From the NCBI RefSeq assembly GCF_947503795.1, contig NZ_CANNEZ010000001.1, forward strand, positions 735,001 to 799,000: a stretch of 64,000 bases of DNA, read 5' to 3'. Position numbers and translations under genes: made by a program. Position 1 is the stretch's first letter, and each line of letters opens with the position of its first letter. Shown piece by piece: positions 57,288 through 64,000 of this stretch. The stretch is from an uncultured Jannaschia sp. (lineage in GTDB: Bacteria; Pseudomonadota; Alphaproteobacteria; Rhodobacterales; Rhodobacteraceae). The notes beneath the pieces were generated by a model that was not told where the DNA came from, ran no database searches, and saw only the letters and a program-made list of their open reading frames with translations.

Positions 57288-58027
57288 TGGCGGTACTCCG
57301 GTTCCTCGGTGTCGAGGATGCGTTTCATCTGTTCGAAATGGGCGGTGCGCTCGGTCGGATCGACCTCCCAACCGCGGGCCGTCTCCTCGGCGAGGTCATC
57401 CGGCATGATCGCGAGCGGCTGGCCGGTCGAATAGGCCAGCACTATCGTCCGCGCGGCCCGCTCGAGGTGATACATCGTGTCATAGGCCTCGGCCGCGGTC
57501 GCGCCCAGCGTGGTCACGCCGTGATTGCCCATCAGGACGGCGGCGTGGTTGCCGAAGCTGCGCGCGATCCGGTCGCCCTCGGAGGCGTCATGGGCGATGC
57601 CGCCGAAATCGAGATCGTAGGCGAGGCGGTTGTGAAACCGCGCAGTGACCTGGTCGATGGGCTTGATCCGGGGATCCTTCAGCCCGGCCAGCGCGGTGAG
57701 GTAAGGCGGGTGCAGGTGCAGGGCCACGCGGGCCTGCGGCAGCGCGCGGTGCAGCGCGGCGTGGATCGTCCAGGCGGTCGGGTCGGGCGCGTCGGGGCGA
57801 TCCATCGTGCTGGGATCGTCGGCATCGACCAGCAGCAGGTCCGAGGCCCGCACGGTCGAGAAATGCACCCAGCGGGGGTTCACGAGGAACCGGCGTCCGT
57901 CGTCCGACACGGCGGCCGAGAAATGGTTGGCGACCGCCTCGTGCCAGTCGTGGCGCGCCGCAAGGCGCAGGCAGGCGGCGAGGTCGATGCGGAGCTGGGT
58001 CTCGTCGGCGCGCGGCTGGTCGAGCAT
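57284..58027 (-). CDS. Class II aldolase/adducin-family protein
   Basis: 247 aa. Zn-ligand pattern of the family: HLHPP (HxH) and GNHGVTTLG, with the N-terminal EAVANHFSAAV. Members are aldolases, epimerases or decarboxylases; the actual reaction here is unknown. It overlaps genes on both sides, so it is part of the catabolic operon. Confidence 0.85.
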   Translation of the reverse strand: MLDQPRADETQLRIDLAACLRLAARHDWHEAVANHFSAAVSDDGRRFLVNPRWVHFSTVRASDLLLVDADDPSTMDRPDAPDPTAWTIHAALHRALPQARVALHLHPPYLTALAGLKDPRIKPIDQVTARFHNRLAYDLDFGGIAHDASEGDRIARSFGNHAAVLMGNHGVTTLGATAAEAYDTMYHLERAARTIVLAYSTGQPLAIMPDDLAEETARGWEVDPTERTAHFEQMKRILDTEEPEYRQ

Positions 58028-58218
58028 CAGTCCGGATCCTTCCGCGAGGCCTGCCAGCGCAGGAACAGCCAGTAGAGCAGGGTGGCGACCACTGTGGTCA
58101 CGAAGGCCGAGGCGAAGGCCGCGGTCGTCAATCCGCCCGCGCGGTAGGCGTCGAAGCCGAGATTCACCACGAAGAAAATGCCCGCGAAGAGGGCGAGCGC
58201 GCGCATGAGCGGCGTCAT
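58027..58218 (-). CDS. Small membrane protein
   Basis: 63 aa with two hydrophobic helices (ALALFAGIFFVVNLG and AFASAFVTTVVATLLYWLFL). TGATG overlap with the aldolase start. Function unknown; not related by eye to the 57-aa protein. Confidence 0.7.
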   Translation of the reverse strand: MTPLMRALALFAGIFFVVNLGFDAYRAGGLTTAAFASAFVTTVVATLLYWLFLRWQASRKDPD

Positions 58219-58243
58219 CGGCGCGGCCCTCCGAGGCGGCGGG

Positions 58244-59497
58244 TCACGACACGACCTCCGCCGTCTCGACCACCGCGTGCAACAGAACGTCGGCCCCAGC
58301 GCGGGCCCAGTCCTTGGTGATCTCCTCGGCCTCGTTGTGGCTGAGGCCGTCGACGCAGGGGCACATGATCATCGCCGTGGGGCAGACGCGGTTGATCCAG
58401 CAGGCGTCGTGACCGGCCCCCGAGATGATGTCCATATGGCTGTAGCCGAGGCGTTCGGCGGCCGAGCGGACGGCACTGACGCAGCCCTCGTCGAAGGTCA
58501 CGGGATCGAACCCGCCGACCTTCTCGAATGCGATCTCGAGGCCCATCTCGTTCACGATCCTCTGGCCTTCGCTGCGCAGCCGCGCCTCCATATCCTCGAT
58601 TACCGACAGATCGGGCGAGCGGAAATCGACGGTGAAGATCGCGCGGCCGGGAATGACGTTGCGGGAATTCGGGTGGACCTCGATATGGCCCGCGGCGCCG
58701 ACGGCGTGGGGCGCGTGCGACAGCGCGATCGCCTCGACGGCCTCAAGGATGCGCGCCATCCCGAGGCCCGCGTTCTTGCGCATCGGCATCGGGGTCGAGC
58801 CGGTATGCGCGTCCTTGCCGGTAACGGTCACCTGCGTCCAGCTCAGGCCTTGCCCGTGGGTGACGACGCCGATGTCGCGGCCCTCGGCCTCGAGGATGGG
58901 GCCCTGCTCGATGTGGAGTTCGAAGAAGGCGTGCATGTCGTCGCGCCGCGCGCCCACCTCCTCGTCGCCGCGCCAGCCGATGCGGTCCAGCTCGTCGCCA
59001 AAGCGGTGGCCCTCGGCATCGGTCTTGTCCTCGGCCCAGTCTTGCGTGTGCACACCCGCGAACACACCCGAGGCCAGCATCGCGGGGGCAAAGCGCGTGC
59101 CCTCCTCGTTGGTCCAGTTGGTGGCGACGATGGGGTGCCTTGTGCGAATGTTGAGGTCGTTGAGCGTGCGGATCAACTCGAGCCCGCCCAGCACGCCCAG
59201 GACGCCGTCATACTTCCCACCGGTCGGCTGGGTATCGAGATGCGAGCCGACATAGACGGCCGGCAGATCTTCGGTTCCTTCGCGGCGGGCGAACATGTTG
59301 CCGATGGCGTCGACGCCCATCGTGCAGCCAGCATCCTCGCACCAACGCTGGAACAGGTGGCGGCCTTCGGAATCGGCGTCCGTCAGGGTCTGGCGGTTGT
59401 TGCCGCCCGCGACGCCGGGGCCGATCTTGGCCATCTCCATCAGGCTGTCCCAGAGGCGGTCCGGGTCGATGCGGAGATTCTGTCCTGCGGCTGCCAT
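58244..59497 (-). CDS. M20-family N-carbamoyl amidohydrolase (beta-ureidopropionase type)
   Basis: 417 aa from the ATG giving MAAAGQNLRIDPDRLW, after GGGGGA. Metal and catalytic motifs: His86, Asp88 and Asp97 (GSHLDTQPTGGKYDG), Glu131/132 (TNEEGTRF) and His195 (ELHIEQGP). It hydrolyses N-carbamoyl-beta-alanine or N-carbamoyl-beta-aminoisobutyrate to the beta-amino acid, CO2 and NH3. Third step of the pathway. Related allantoate amidohydrolases cannot be excluded. Confidence 0.9.
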   Translation of the reverse strand: MAAAGQNLRIDPDRLWDSLMEMAKIGPGVAGGNNRQTLTDADSEGRHLFQRWCEDAGCTMGVDAIGNMFARREGTEDLPAVYVGSHLDTQPTGGKYDGVLGVLGGLELIRTLNDLNIRTRHPIVATNWTNEEGTRFAPAMLASGVFAGVHTQDWAEDKTDAEGHRFGDELDRIGWRGDEEVGARRDDMHAFFELHIEQGPILEAEGRDIGVVTHGQGLSWTQVTVTGKDAHTGSTPMPMRKNAGLGMARILEAVEAIALSHAPHAVGAAGHIEVHPNSRNVIPGRAIFTVDFRSPDLSVIEDMEARLRSEGQRIVNEMGLEIAFEKVGGFDPVTFDEGCVSAVRSAAERLGYSHMDIISGAGHDACWINRVCPTAMIMCPCVDGLSHNEAEEITKDWARAGADVLLHAVVETAEVVS

Positions 59498-59511
59498 GTA
59501 TCCCCCGATAT

Positions 59512-59527
59512 TTGACCGTTCGGTAAA
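59512..59527. promoter_or_regulatory. RutR operator candidate (amidohydrolase/rutR)
   Basis: TTGACC-GTTC-GGTAAA. It matches 11 of 14 fixed positions of the E. coli RutR consensus (TTGACCA-nn-TGGTCAA) and has symmetric TTnACC/GGTnAA arms. It lies between the divergent amidohydrolase and rutR-like genes, 15 bp before the amidohydrolase ATG. Confidence 0.75.
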
Positions 59528-59646
59528 AGCGACGCTATCACGGGTCGGAGGGCAGTCAACCGGCCCGCGCCGCCCGGCGGCACGATCCGGCGGATGCCCG
59601 GTTTCGAGGCGGCGGGGAAGGGCCCCGGCATGAGGAGCGGGCATCG

Positions 59647-60252
59647 ATGGCGGACGGGGATACCCGGATACAGAAGGACCGGCGCGCGCGGATCCTCGAT
59701 GCCGGGCTCGATGTGTTCGCCGCCGAGGGCTTCCGCGGGGCGACGCTGGACGGGATCGCCTCGGCGGCCGGCTTGTCCAAACCGAACCTTCTTTACTATT
59801 TCGCGGGTAAGGACGCGGTCTACACCGCGTTGCTCGACCAGTTGCTCGACACGTGGCTCGACCCGCTGCGCGCGCTCGATCCCGGCGGTGTGCCGCTGGA
59901 CGAGATGTTGGGCTACGTGCGGCGCAAGCTGGTGTTGGCGCGCGACTTCCCGCGTGAAAGTCGGCTCTTCGCGGGCGAGATCCTGCGCGGCGCACCGGTC
60001 ATGGGGGCGGCGCTCGCGGGCGATCTTCGGCGGCTGGTGGACGACCGCGCCGGGGTGATCGGCGGATGGATGGAGGCGGGGCGATTGGCGCAATCGGACC
60101 CGCATCACCTCATCTTCTCGATCTGGGCGCTGACCCAGCACTACGCGGATTTCGACGTGCAGGTGCGTGCGGTACTGGGCGATAATCGCGATCCCTGGGC
60201 CGAGGCGGAGCGCGAAGTAGAGCGCCACTTCAAGCGGGTTCTTGCGGCCTGA
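59647..60252 (+). CDS. rutR: TetR-family regulator, RutR-like
   Basis: 201 aa. TetR HTH (GFRGATLDGIASAAGLSKPNLLYYFAGK). The C-terminus DPHHLIFSIWALTQHYADFDVQV is characteristic of RutR/YcdC proteins, which release DNA on binding uracil or thymine. It is divergent from the amidohydrolase gene. Likely controls the cluster and itself. Confidence 0.85.
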   Translation: MADGDTRIQKDRRARILDAGLDVFAAEGFRGATLDGIASAAGLSKPNLLYYFAGKDAVYTALLDQLLDTWLDPLRALDPGGVPLDEMLGYVRRKLVLARDFPRESRLFAGEILRGAPVMGAALAGDLRRLVDDRAGVIGGWMEAGRLAQSDPHHLIFSIWALTQHYADFDVQVRAVLGDNRDPWAEAEREVERHFKRVLAA

Positions 60253-60264
60253 ATACTGTTATCC

Positions 60265-60321
60265 GCCAGCGCGTTGGAGATTGACGTTCATGTGGTCACG
60301 CTCACCACATGACACGCTGGC
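60265..60321. other. Compound inverted repeat between convergent rutR and preA
   Basis: Inner stem TCATGTGGT / ACCACATGA (9 bp, 7-nt loop) and outer GCCAGCG / CGCTGGC. It could end transcription from both sides. No T-tract. Confidence 0.5.
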
Positions 60322-60400
60322 CCCCCTGCCTCCGACAGCTACGCAGACAGACTCGCCAAGATCTCGCGGATAGGAGCCGTTCGCCGGCACGGCCCCGCAA

Positions 60401-60421
60401 CACGCGGGGCCATGCGCGGCT
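60401..60421 (-). terminator. Hairpin after preA, probable terminator
   Basis: GGCCCCGC / GCGGGGCC (8 bp, 5-nt loop), 6 bp after the preA stop on the minus strand. It has no T-tract. Confidence 0.5.
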
Positions 60422-60426
60422 GTCGG

Positions 60427-61731
60427 TCACTCCGCCGCGGCGGCGGCCGGGTTGTTGGGGTGGGTCGTCCAGTTGGCGTATTCGGGCTCGACGACCTTCT
60501 GGGTGCGCGGATCGATCGTTCCGGGCTCCATGGCAACCATGTCGATGCAATCCTCGACAGGGCAGACATCGACGCAGAGATTGCAGGCGACGCATTCCTC
60601 GTCGATCACCGTGAAGGTCCGGTCCGCCGACATCGCGATGGCCTGGTGCGAGGTATCCTCGCAGGCGGCGTAGCAACGACCGCAGGAAATGCACAGATCC
60701 TGATCGATCTTGGCCTTCGCGACGTAATTGAGGTTGAGATATTGCCAGTCGGTCACGTTCGGAACGGCTGCGCCCCGGAAATCCTCGATCGTCTCATAGC
60801 CTTTTTCCGACATGTAGCGTTCGAGGCCGGCGGTCATCTCCTTGATGATGCCGAAGCCGTAGGTCATCGCCGCCGTGCAGACCTGGACGTTGCCGCAGGA
60901 CATGGCGATGTACTCGGCCGCGTCGCGCCAGGTCGTGATTCCGCCGATCCCCGAAATGGGCAGACCCGCCGTTTCGGGGTCTCGCGCGATCTCGGACACC
61001 ATAGACAGGGCGATGGGCTTCACGGCGGGGCCGCAATAGCCGCCATGGCTGCCTTTACCGTCGATCGAGGGCTCGGGCGAGAAGCTGTCGAGATCGACCG
61101 AGGTGATCGAGTTGATCGTGTTGATCAGCGAGACGGCATCGGCGCCGCCGCGCTTGGCCGCCGCCGCGGGCTTGCGGATATCGGTGATGTTGGGCGTCAG
61201 CTTCACGATGACGGGCATCCGGCTGTACTGCTTGCACCAGCGGGTGACCATCTCGATGTATTCGGGAACCTGGCCCACGGCCGCACCCATGCCGCGCTCG
61301 GACATTCCGTGCGGACAGCCGAAGTTCAGCTCGATCCCGTCGGCACCGGTCTCCTCGACGCGGGGCAGGATGGCGCGCCAGGCCGCCTCCTCGCAGGGGA
61401 CCATGATCGAGGCCACCAGCGCGCGGTCGGGGTAGTCGCGCTTGACGGCCTTCATCTCGTCGAGATTGGTCTGCAGCGGCCGGTCGGTGATCAGCTCAAT
61501 GTTGTTGAGCCCCAGAAGCCGCCGGTCGGCACCGTAGATCGCGCCATAGCGGGGACCGTTGACGTTGACGACGGGCGGGCCTTCGGCGCCCAGCGTCTTC
61601 CAGACCACGCCGCCCCAACCGGCGTCGAAGGCGCGGCGGACGTTGTATTCCTTGTCGGTCGGCGGCGCGGAGGCGAGCCAGAACGGATTGGGGGACTTGA
61701 TGCCCACGAAGTCGGTTTGAAGGCTCGCCAT
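60427..61731 (-). CDS. preA: NAD-dependent dihydropyrimidine dehydrogenase subunit PreA
   Basis: 434 aa. FMN-binding TIM barrel of the DHOD family, then two C-terminal [4Fe-4S] motifs (Cys347/350/353/357 and Cys380/383/386/390). Reduces uracil and thymine with electrons from PreT. The loop that holds the acid Cys in mammalian DPD reads GAAVGQ here, so it seems to carry Val at that place; an alignment is needed. A 9-bp gap separates it from the 175-aa gene. Confidence 0.95.
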   Translation of the reverse strand: MASLQTDFVGIKSPNPFWLASAPPTDKEYNVRRAFDAGWGGVVWKTLGAEGPPVVNVNGPRYGAIYGADRRLLGLNNIELITDRPLQTNLDEMKAVKRDYPDRALVASIMVPCEEAAWRAILPRVEETGADGIELNFGCPHGMSERGMGAAVGQVPEYIEMVTRWCKQYSRMPVIVKLTPNITDIRKPAAAAKRGGADAVSLINTINSITSVDLDSFSPEPSIDGKGSHGGYCGPAVKPIALSMVSEIARDPETAGLPISGIGGITTWRDAAEYIAMSCGNVQVCTAAMTYGFGIIKEMTAGLERYMSEKGYETIEDFRGAAVPNVTDWQYLNLNYVAKAKIDQDLCISCGRCYAACEDTSHQAIAMSADRTFTVIDEECVACNLCVDVCPVEDCIDMVAMEPGTIDPRTQKVVEPEYANWTTHPNNPAAAAAE

Positions 61732-61740
61732 GGGGTCTCC

Positions 61741-62268
61741 TCAGGGGCTGAGCGACGCCACGTCCACACCCGCCCCTTCCAGGCGGCTGGTCGCGGCGGC
61801 GCGGGTCTCGTCGTCGAAATCGTCCGGGTGGGCCAGCACGATGGCCTCGGCGGTGAGCGTGGGCTCGCCGCGCTCCATCAGCTCGTCGAAGCGCTCGGAC
61901 GGGCCGGGCTTGGAGACGAGCTTGCCGATGGCCGGGGCCGCGCCGACCTTTTCGATATCGCGGCGCAGGTAGCTCAGGCGGATGGTCTTGCCGGCGGCCT
62001 CGCGCTTGATCTGCTCGACGGCGTGAATCATCTGCCAGGTCGCGTTCTCGACCGAGCCCTCCTCGCCCTCGGACTGCACGGCGGCGAGGCGGCGGAAGGC
62101 GGCGGCGCGCACGGGTTCGACCCCGAGGCGTTCGGCATTGGCCATCAGGTTTCGGAGACCGTCGGGGTCGTCCATCGTGGCCACGCGGGCGAGGGCGGCC
62201 GCGTCGCGCTTGGCGATCGCGGCCTCGGTCGGGGCGGCTTTGGCGGGGGGGGGCTTGGTTTTGCTCAT
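61741..62268 (-). CDS. Conserved-looking hypothetical between preT and preA
   Basis: 175 aa from the ATG giving MSKTKPPPAKAAP; it overlaps the preT stop by ATGA and ends 9 nt before preA. Soluble and helical, with no Cys. Residues 25-75 (DDPDGLRNLMANAERLG, EPVRAAAFRRLAAVQ) resemble repeat-type helices. No family recognised. Coupling on both sides makes a role with PreTA plausible. Confidence 0.78.
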   Translation of the reverse strand: MSKTKPPPAKAAPTEAAIAKRDAAALARVATMDDPDGLRNLMANAERLGVEPVRAAAFRRLAAVQSEGEEGSVENATWQMIHAVEQIKREAAGKTIRLSYLRRDIEKVGAAPAIGKLVSKPGPSERFDELMERGEPTLTAEAIVLAHPDDFDDETRAAATSRLEGAGVDVASLSP

Positions 62269-63596
62269 TCGCGACTCTCGGACAGTGCCGCGTGGATGTC
62301 CATGGCTGCATCGCGCCCTTCGGCGACGGCGGTAACGGTCAGATCCTCGCCGCCCGAAGCGCAATCGCCGCCCGCCCAGACGCCGGTGACGCTGGTCCGG
62401 CCGGCCCCGGTGACGGCGATCTTGCCGCCATCGAGCGACAGGCCGTCGACGGCTTCGAGTTTCTGGCCGATGGCCCGGAAGAGCTGGTCGGCGGGCAGGC
62501 GGATCGTCTCGCCCGTGGGGGCCATGTCCGGGCCGACATAGGCCAGTTCCACCTCGCGCAACCGGTCGTCGCCGTGCAGCGCGTGGGGGATCAGGCCGAA
62601 GACGAGGCGGACGCCGTGGCTGGCCGCGAGATCCTGCTCCCAGCGGCTCGCGGGCATCTTCGCGCGGTCGCGGCGATAGGCGATCGTGACGGTCTCGGCC
62701 CCCAGAAGCTTGGCCTGCACGGCCGCATCCACTGCCGTCATCCCGCCGCCGATGACGACGACATGGCGCCCGATGGGCAGCTGCGTCAGATCGTCCTGCT
62801 GGCGCAGGGCCGCGATGAAGTCGACGGCATTCTCGGCGCCGGTCAGGTTCTCGCCTTCGAGCCCGAGCGCGCCGACGCCCGCAAGGCCGATCCCGAGAAA
62901 CACCGCGTCATGCGCGTCGCGCAGACCTTCGAGCGTCAGGCCGTCGCCGATGGACTTGCCGGTCTCGACGGTGATGCCGCCGATCTTCAGCAGCCAATCG
63001 ACCTCGGCTTGGGCATAGCCGTCGGGGGTCTTGTATTGCGCGATGCCGTATTCGTTCAGCCCGCCGGGCTTCGGTCGCGCGTCGTACATGGTGACGTCGT
63101 GGCCGTGCATCGCCAGCCGGTGCGCGCAGGCAAGACCCGCGGGCCCCGCGCCGACGACCGCCACGGTTTTGCCGGTGGCGGGGGCGCGGGTGAAGGGATG
63201 CTCGCCCGCCGCCATCATGCTGTCTGTGGCGTAGCGTTGCAGGCGGCCGATCTCGACCGGCTTGCCCTCGGCGACTTCGCGGACGCAGACTTCCTCGCAG
63301 AGCGTTTCGGTCGGGCAGACGCGGGCGCACATGCCGCCGAGGATGTTCTGGTCGAAGATCGTCTTGGCCGAAGCCTCGGGCATTCCCGTCGCGATCTGGC
63401 GAATGAAGAGCGGGATGTCGATATCGGTGGGGCAGGCCGTCACGCAGGGCGCGTCGTGACAGAAATAGCAACGGTCCGCGGCGACCAGCGCCTCGTGATC
63501 CGAGAGCGCGGGATGCAGGTCGTCGAAATTCGCCGCCAGGTCTTCGGCCCCCAGCCGTCCAGCCCGGATTCCGTCCAGTCGCATCGCCTCGGTCAT
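62265..63596 (-). CDS. preT: NAD-dependent dihydropyrimidine dehydrogenase subunit PreT
   Basis: 443 aa from the ATG giving MTEAMRLDGI, 6-7 nt after GAGGG; an ATG at 63611 lacks a good RBS. N-terminal [4Fe-4S] Cys set (43/46/51/55 and 90/94/100/104), FAD site VGAGPAG (148-154) and NAD(P) site VVVIGGGMTAVDAA. Passes electrons from NADH to PreA. Confidence 0.94.
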   Translation of the reverse strand: MTEAMRLDGIRAGRLGAEDLAANFDDLHPALSDHEALVAADRCYFCHDAPCVTACPTDIDIPLFIRQIATGMPEASAKTIFDQNILGGMCARVCPTETLCEEVCVREVAEGKPVEIGRLQRYATDSMMAAGEHPFTRAPATGKTVAVVGAGPAGLACAHRLAMHGHDVTMYDARPKPGGLNEYGIAQYKTPDGYAQAEVDWLLKIGGITVETGKSIGDGLTLEGLRDAHDAVFLGIGLAGVGALGLEGENLTGAENAVDFIAALRQQDDLTQLPIGRHVVVIGGGMTAVDAAVQAKLLGAETVTIAYRRDRAKMPASRWEQDLAASHGVRLVFGLIPHALHGDDRLREVELAYVGPDMAPTGETIRLPADQLFRAIGQKLEAVDGLSLDGGKIAVTGAGRTSVTGVWAGGDCASGGEDLTVTAVAEGRDAAMDIHAALSESRE

Positions 63597-63644
63597 GTCG
63601 CGCCCTCGCATGAATTCACTGGACAGAGTGCCACGGCTTCATTT

Positions 63645-63660
63645 TTTATCAACTGGTAAA
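63645..63660. promoter_or_regulatory. RutR operator candidate upstream of preT and the DUF1330 gene
   Basis: TTTATCAACTGGTAAA matches 11 of 14 fixed positions of the RutR consensus. It shares the GGTAAA half-site with the copy at 59512. It lies between preT (minus) and the DUF1330 gene (plus), so it could control both. Confidence 0.68.
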
Positions 63661-63683
63661 ATTTCAGCAGTTTGGAGACGGCC

Positions 63684-63974
63684 ATGCCTAAGGGATACTG
63701 GATCGCGCATGTCACGGTGACGGACCCCGAGCCCTATGCGCTCTACGCCAAGGGCGCGACGGAGGCCTTCGCCAAGCATGGCGCCAAGGTCCTGGCGCGC
63801 GGCGGCACGGTCGTGGGCCTCGAAGGCGAGAGCCGACCGCGCAACGTCATCATCGAGTTCGAGAGCCTTGCCGCGGCGCAGGCCTGCTACGACTCGCCTG
63901 AATATCAGGCGGCGCGGGCGCATCGCGATGGGGCGGGGGACGCGCAGATCATGCTGCTCGAGGGCGCGGACTGA
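63684..63974 (+). CDS. DUF1330-family protein
   Basis: 96 aa from the ATG after GGAG. Typical DUF1330 ferredoxin-like alpha/beta fold: GYWIAHVTVTDPEPYALYAKG, GESRPRNVIIEFES, and CYDSPEYQAARAHRDGAGD. Function is not established; the RutR-like site upstream links it to pyrimidine catabolism. Confidence 0.88.
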   Translation: MPKGYWIAHVTVTDPEPYALYAKGATEAFAKHGAKVLARGGTVVGLEGESRPRNVIIEFESLAAAQACYDSPEYQAARAHRDGAGDAQIMLLEGAD

Positions 63975-64000
63975 GGCCACCGGCCTTCCCTTCGCACCCG

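Overview
This window is a high-GC (roughly 65-70 % by eye) alphaproteobacterial chromosome segment, most likely from the roseobacter group of Rhodobacterales. The evidence is the family-typical protein sequences, an Aap-type amino-acid ABC transporter, a PHB granule gene set, a LuxR/LuxI pair next to the alpha ribosomal-protein operon, and a RutR/PreTA pyrimidine-degradation cluster. No rRNA, tRNA, CRISPR array or complete insertion sequence was seen.

Positions 1-32.9 kb hold the large transcription-translation cluster: the 3' part of rpoC, then rpsL-rpsG-fusA-tuf, rpsJ-rplC-rplD-rplW, rplB-rpsS-rplV-rpsC-rplP, rpmC-rpsQ-rplN-rplX-rplE-rpsN-rpsH-rplF-rplR-rpsE-rpmD, rplO-secY-adk, and rpsM-rpsK-rpoA-rplQ. 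Unrelated DNA interrupts it at five places: rpoC/rpsL (two paralogous glycosyltransferases around a DMT exporter), tuf/rpsJ (a Tat-exported MsrB-like protein), rplW/rplB (about 4 kb), rplP/rpmC (a 2OG oxygenase and a Fic/Doc-type toxin-antitoxin) and rpmD/rplO (two tandem secreted VWA proteins on the opposite strand). The rplW/rplB insert is the most informative. It carries a YeeE/YedE-type sulfur transporter, a roughly 90 % identical copy of the last 168 nt of rplW with its own terminator, a secreted lyase-like protein, a gene fragment cut at a third terminator-like hairpin, and a gene whose C-terminus resembles the L7/L12 C-terminal domain.

Positions 33-46.7 kb hold the quorum-sensing pair, then rarA-crcB-rluC-atp12, then the aapJQMP operon with a stem-loop between the binding protein and the permeases, and a GFA-like gene. 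The PHB genes follow: phaZ and phaC diverge, and phaP and phaR (to 48.2 kb) have CTGC-N3-GCAG-type PhaR operator candidates upstream. Two unrelated minus-strand genes follow: a secreted PPC-repeat protein and a small hypothetical.

Positions 50-64 kb hold a reductive pyrimidine catabolism locus: PreT/PreA (dihydropyrimidine dehydrogenase), HydA (dihydropyrimidinase), an M20-family N-carbamoyl amidohydrolase, a thiamine-pyrimidine/NMT1-type ABC importer and a divergent RutR-like regulator. Two 16-bp sites close to the RutR consensus lie upstream of the amidohydrolase and of preT. Several tightly coupled unknown genes ride in the locus: a 175-aa protein between preT and preA, a class II aldolase, two small lipoproteins, and membrane proteins of 57 and 63 aa. 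A strikingly AT-rich 251-aa gene sits between hydA and the ABC genes with almost no spacer on either side and looks recently acquired.
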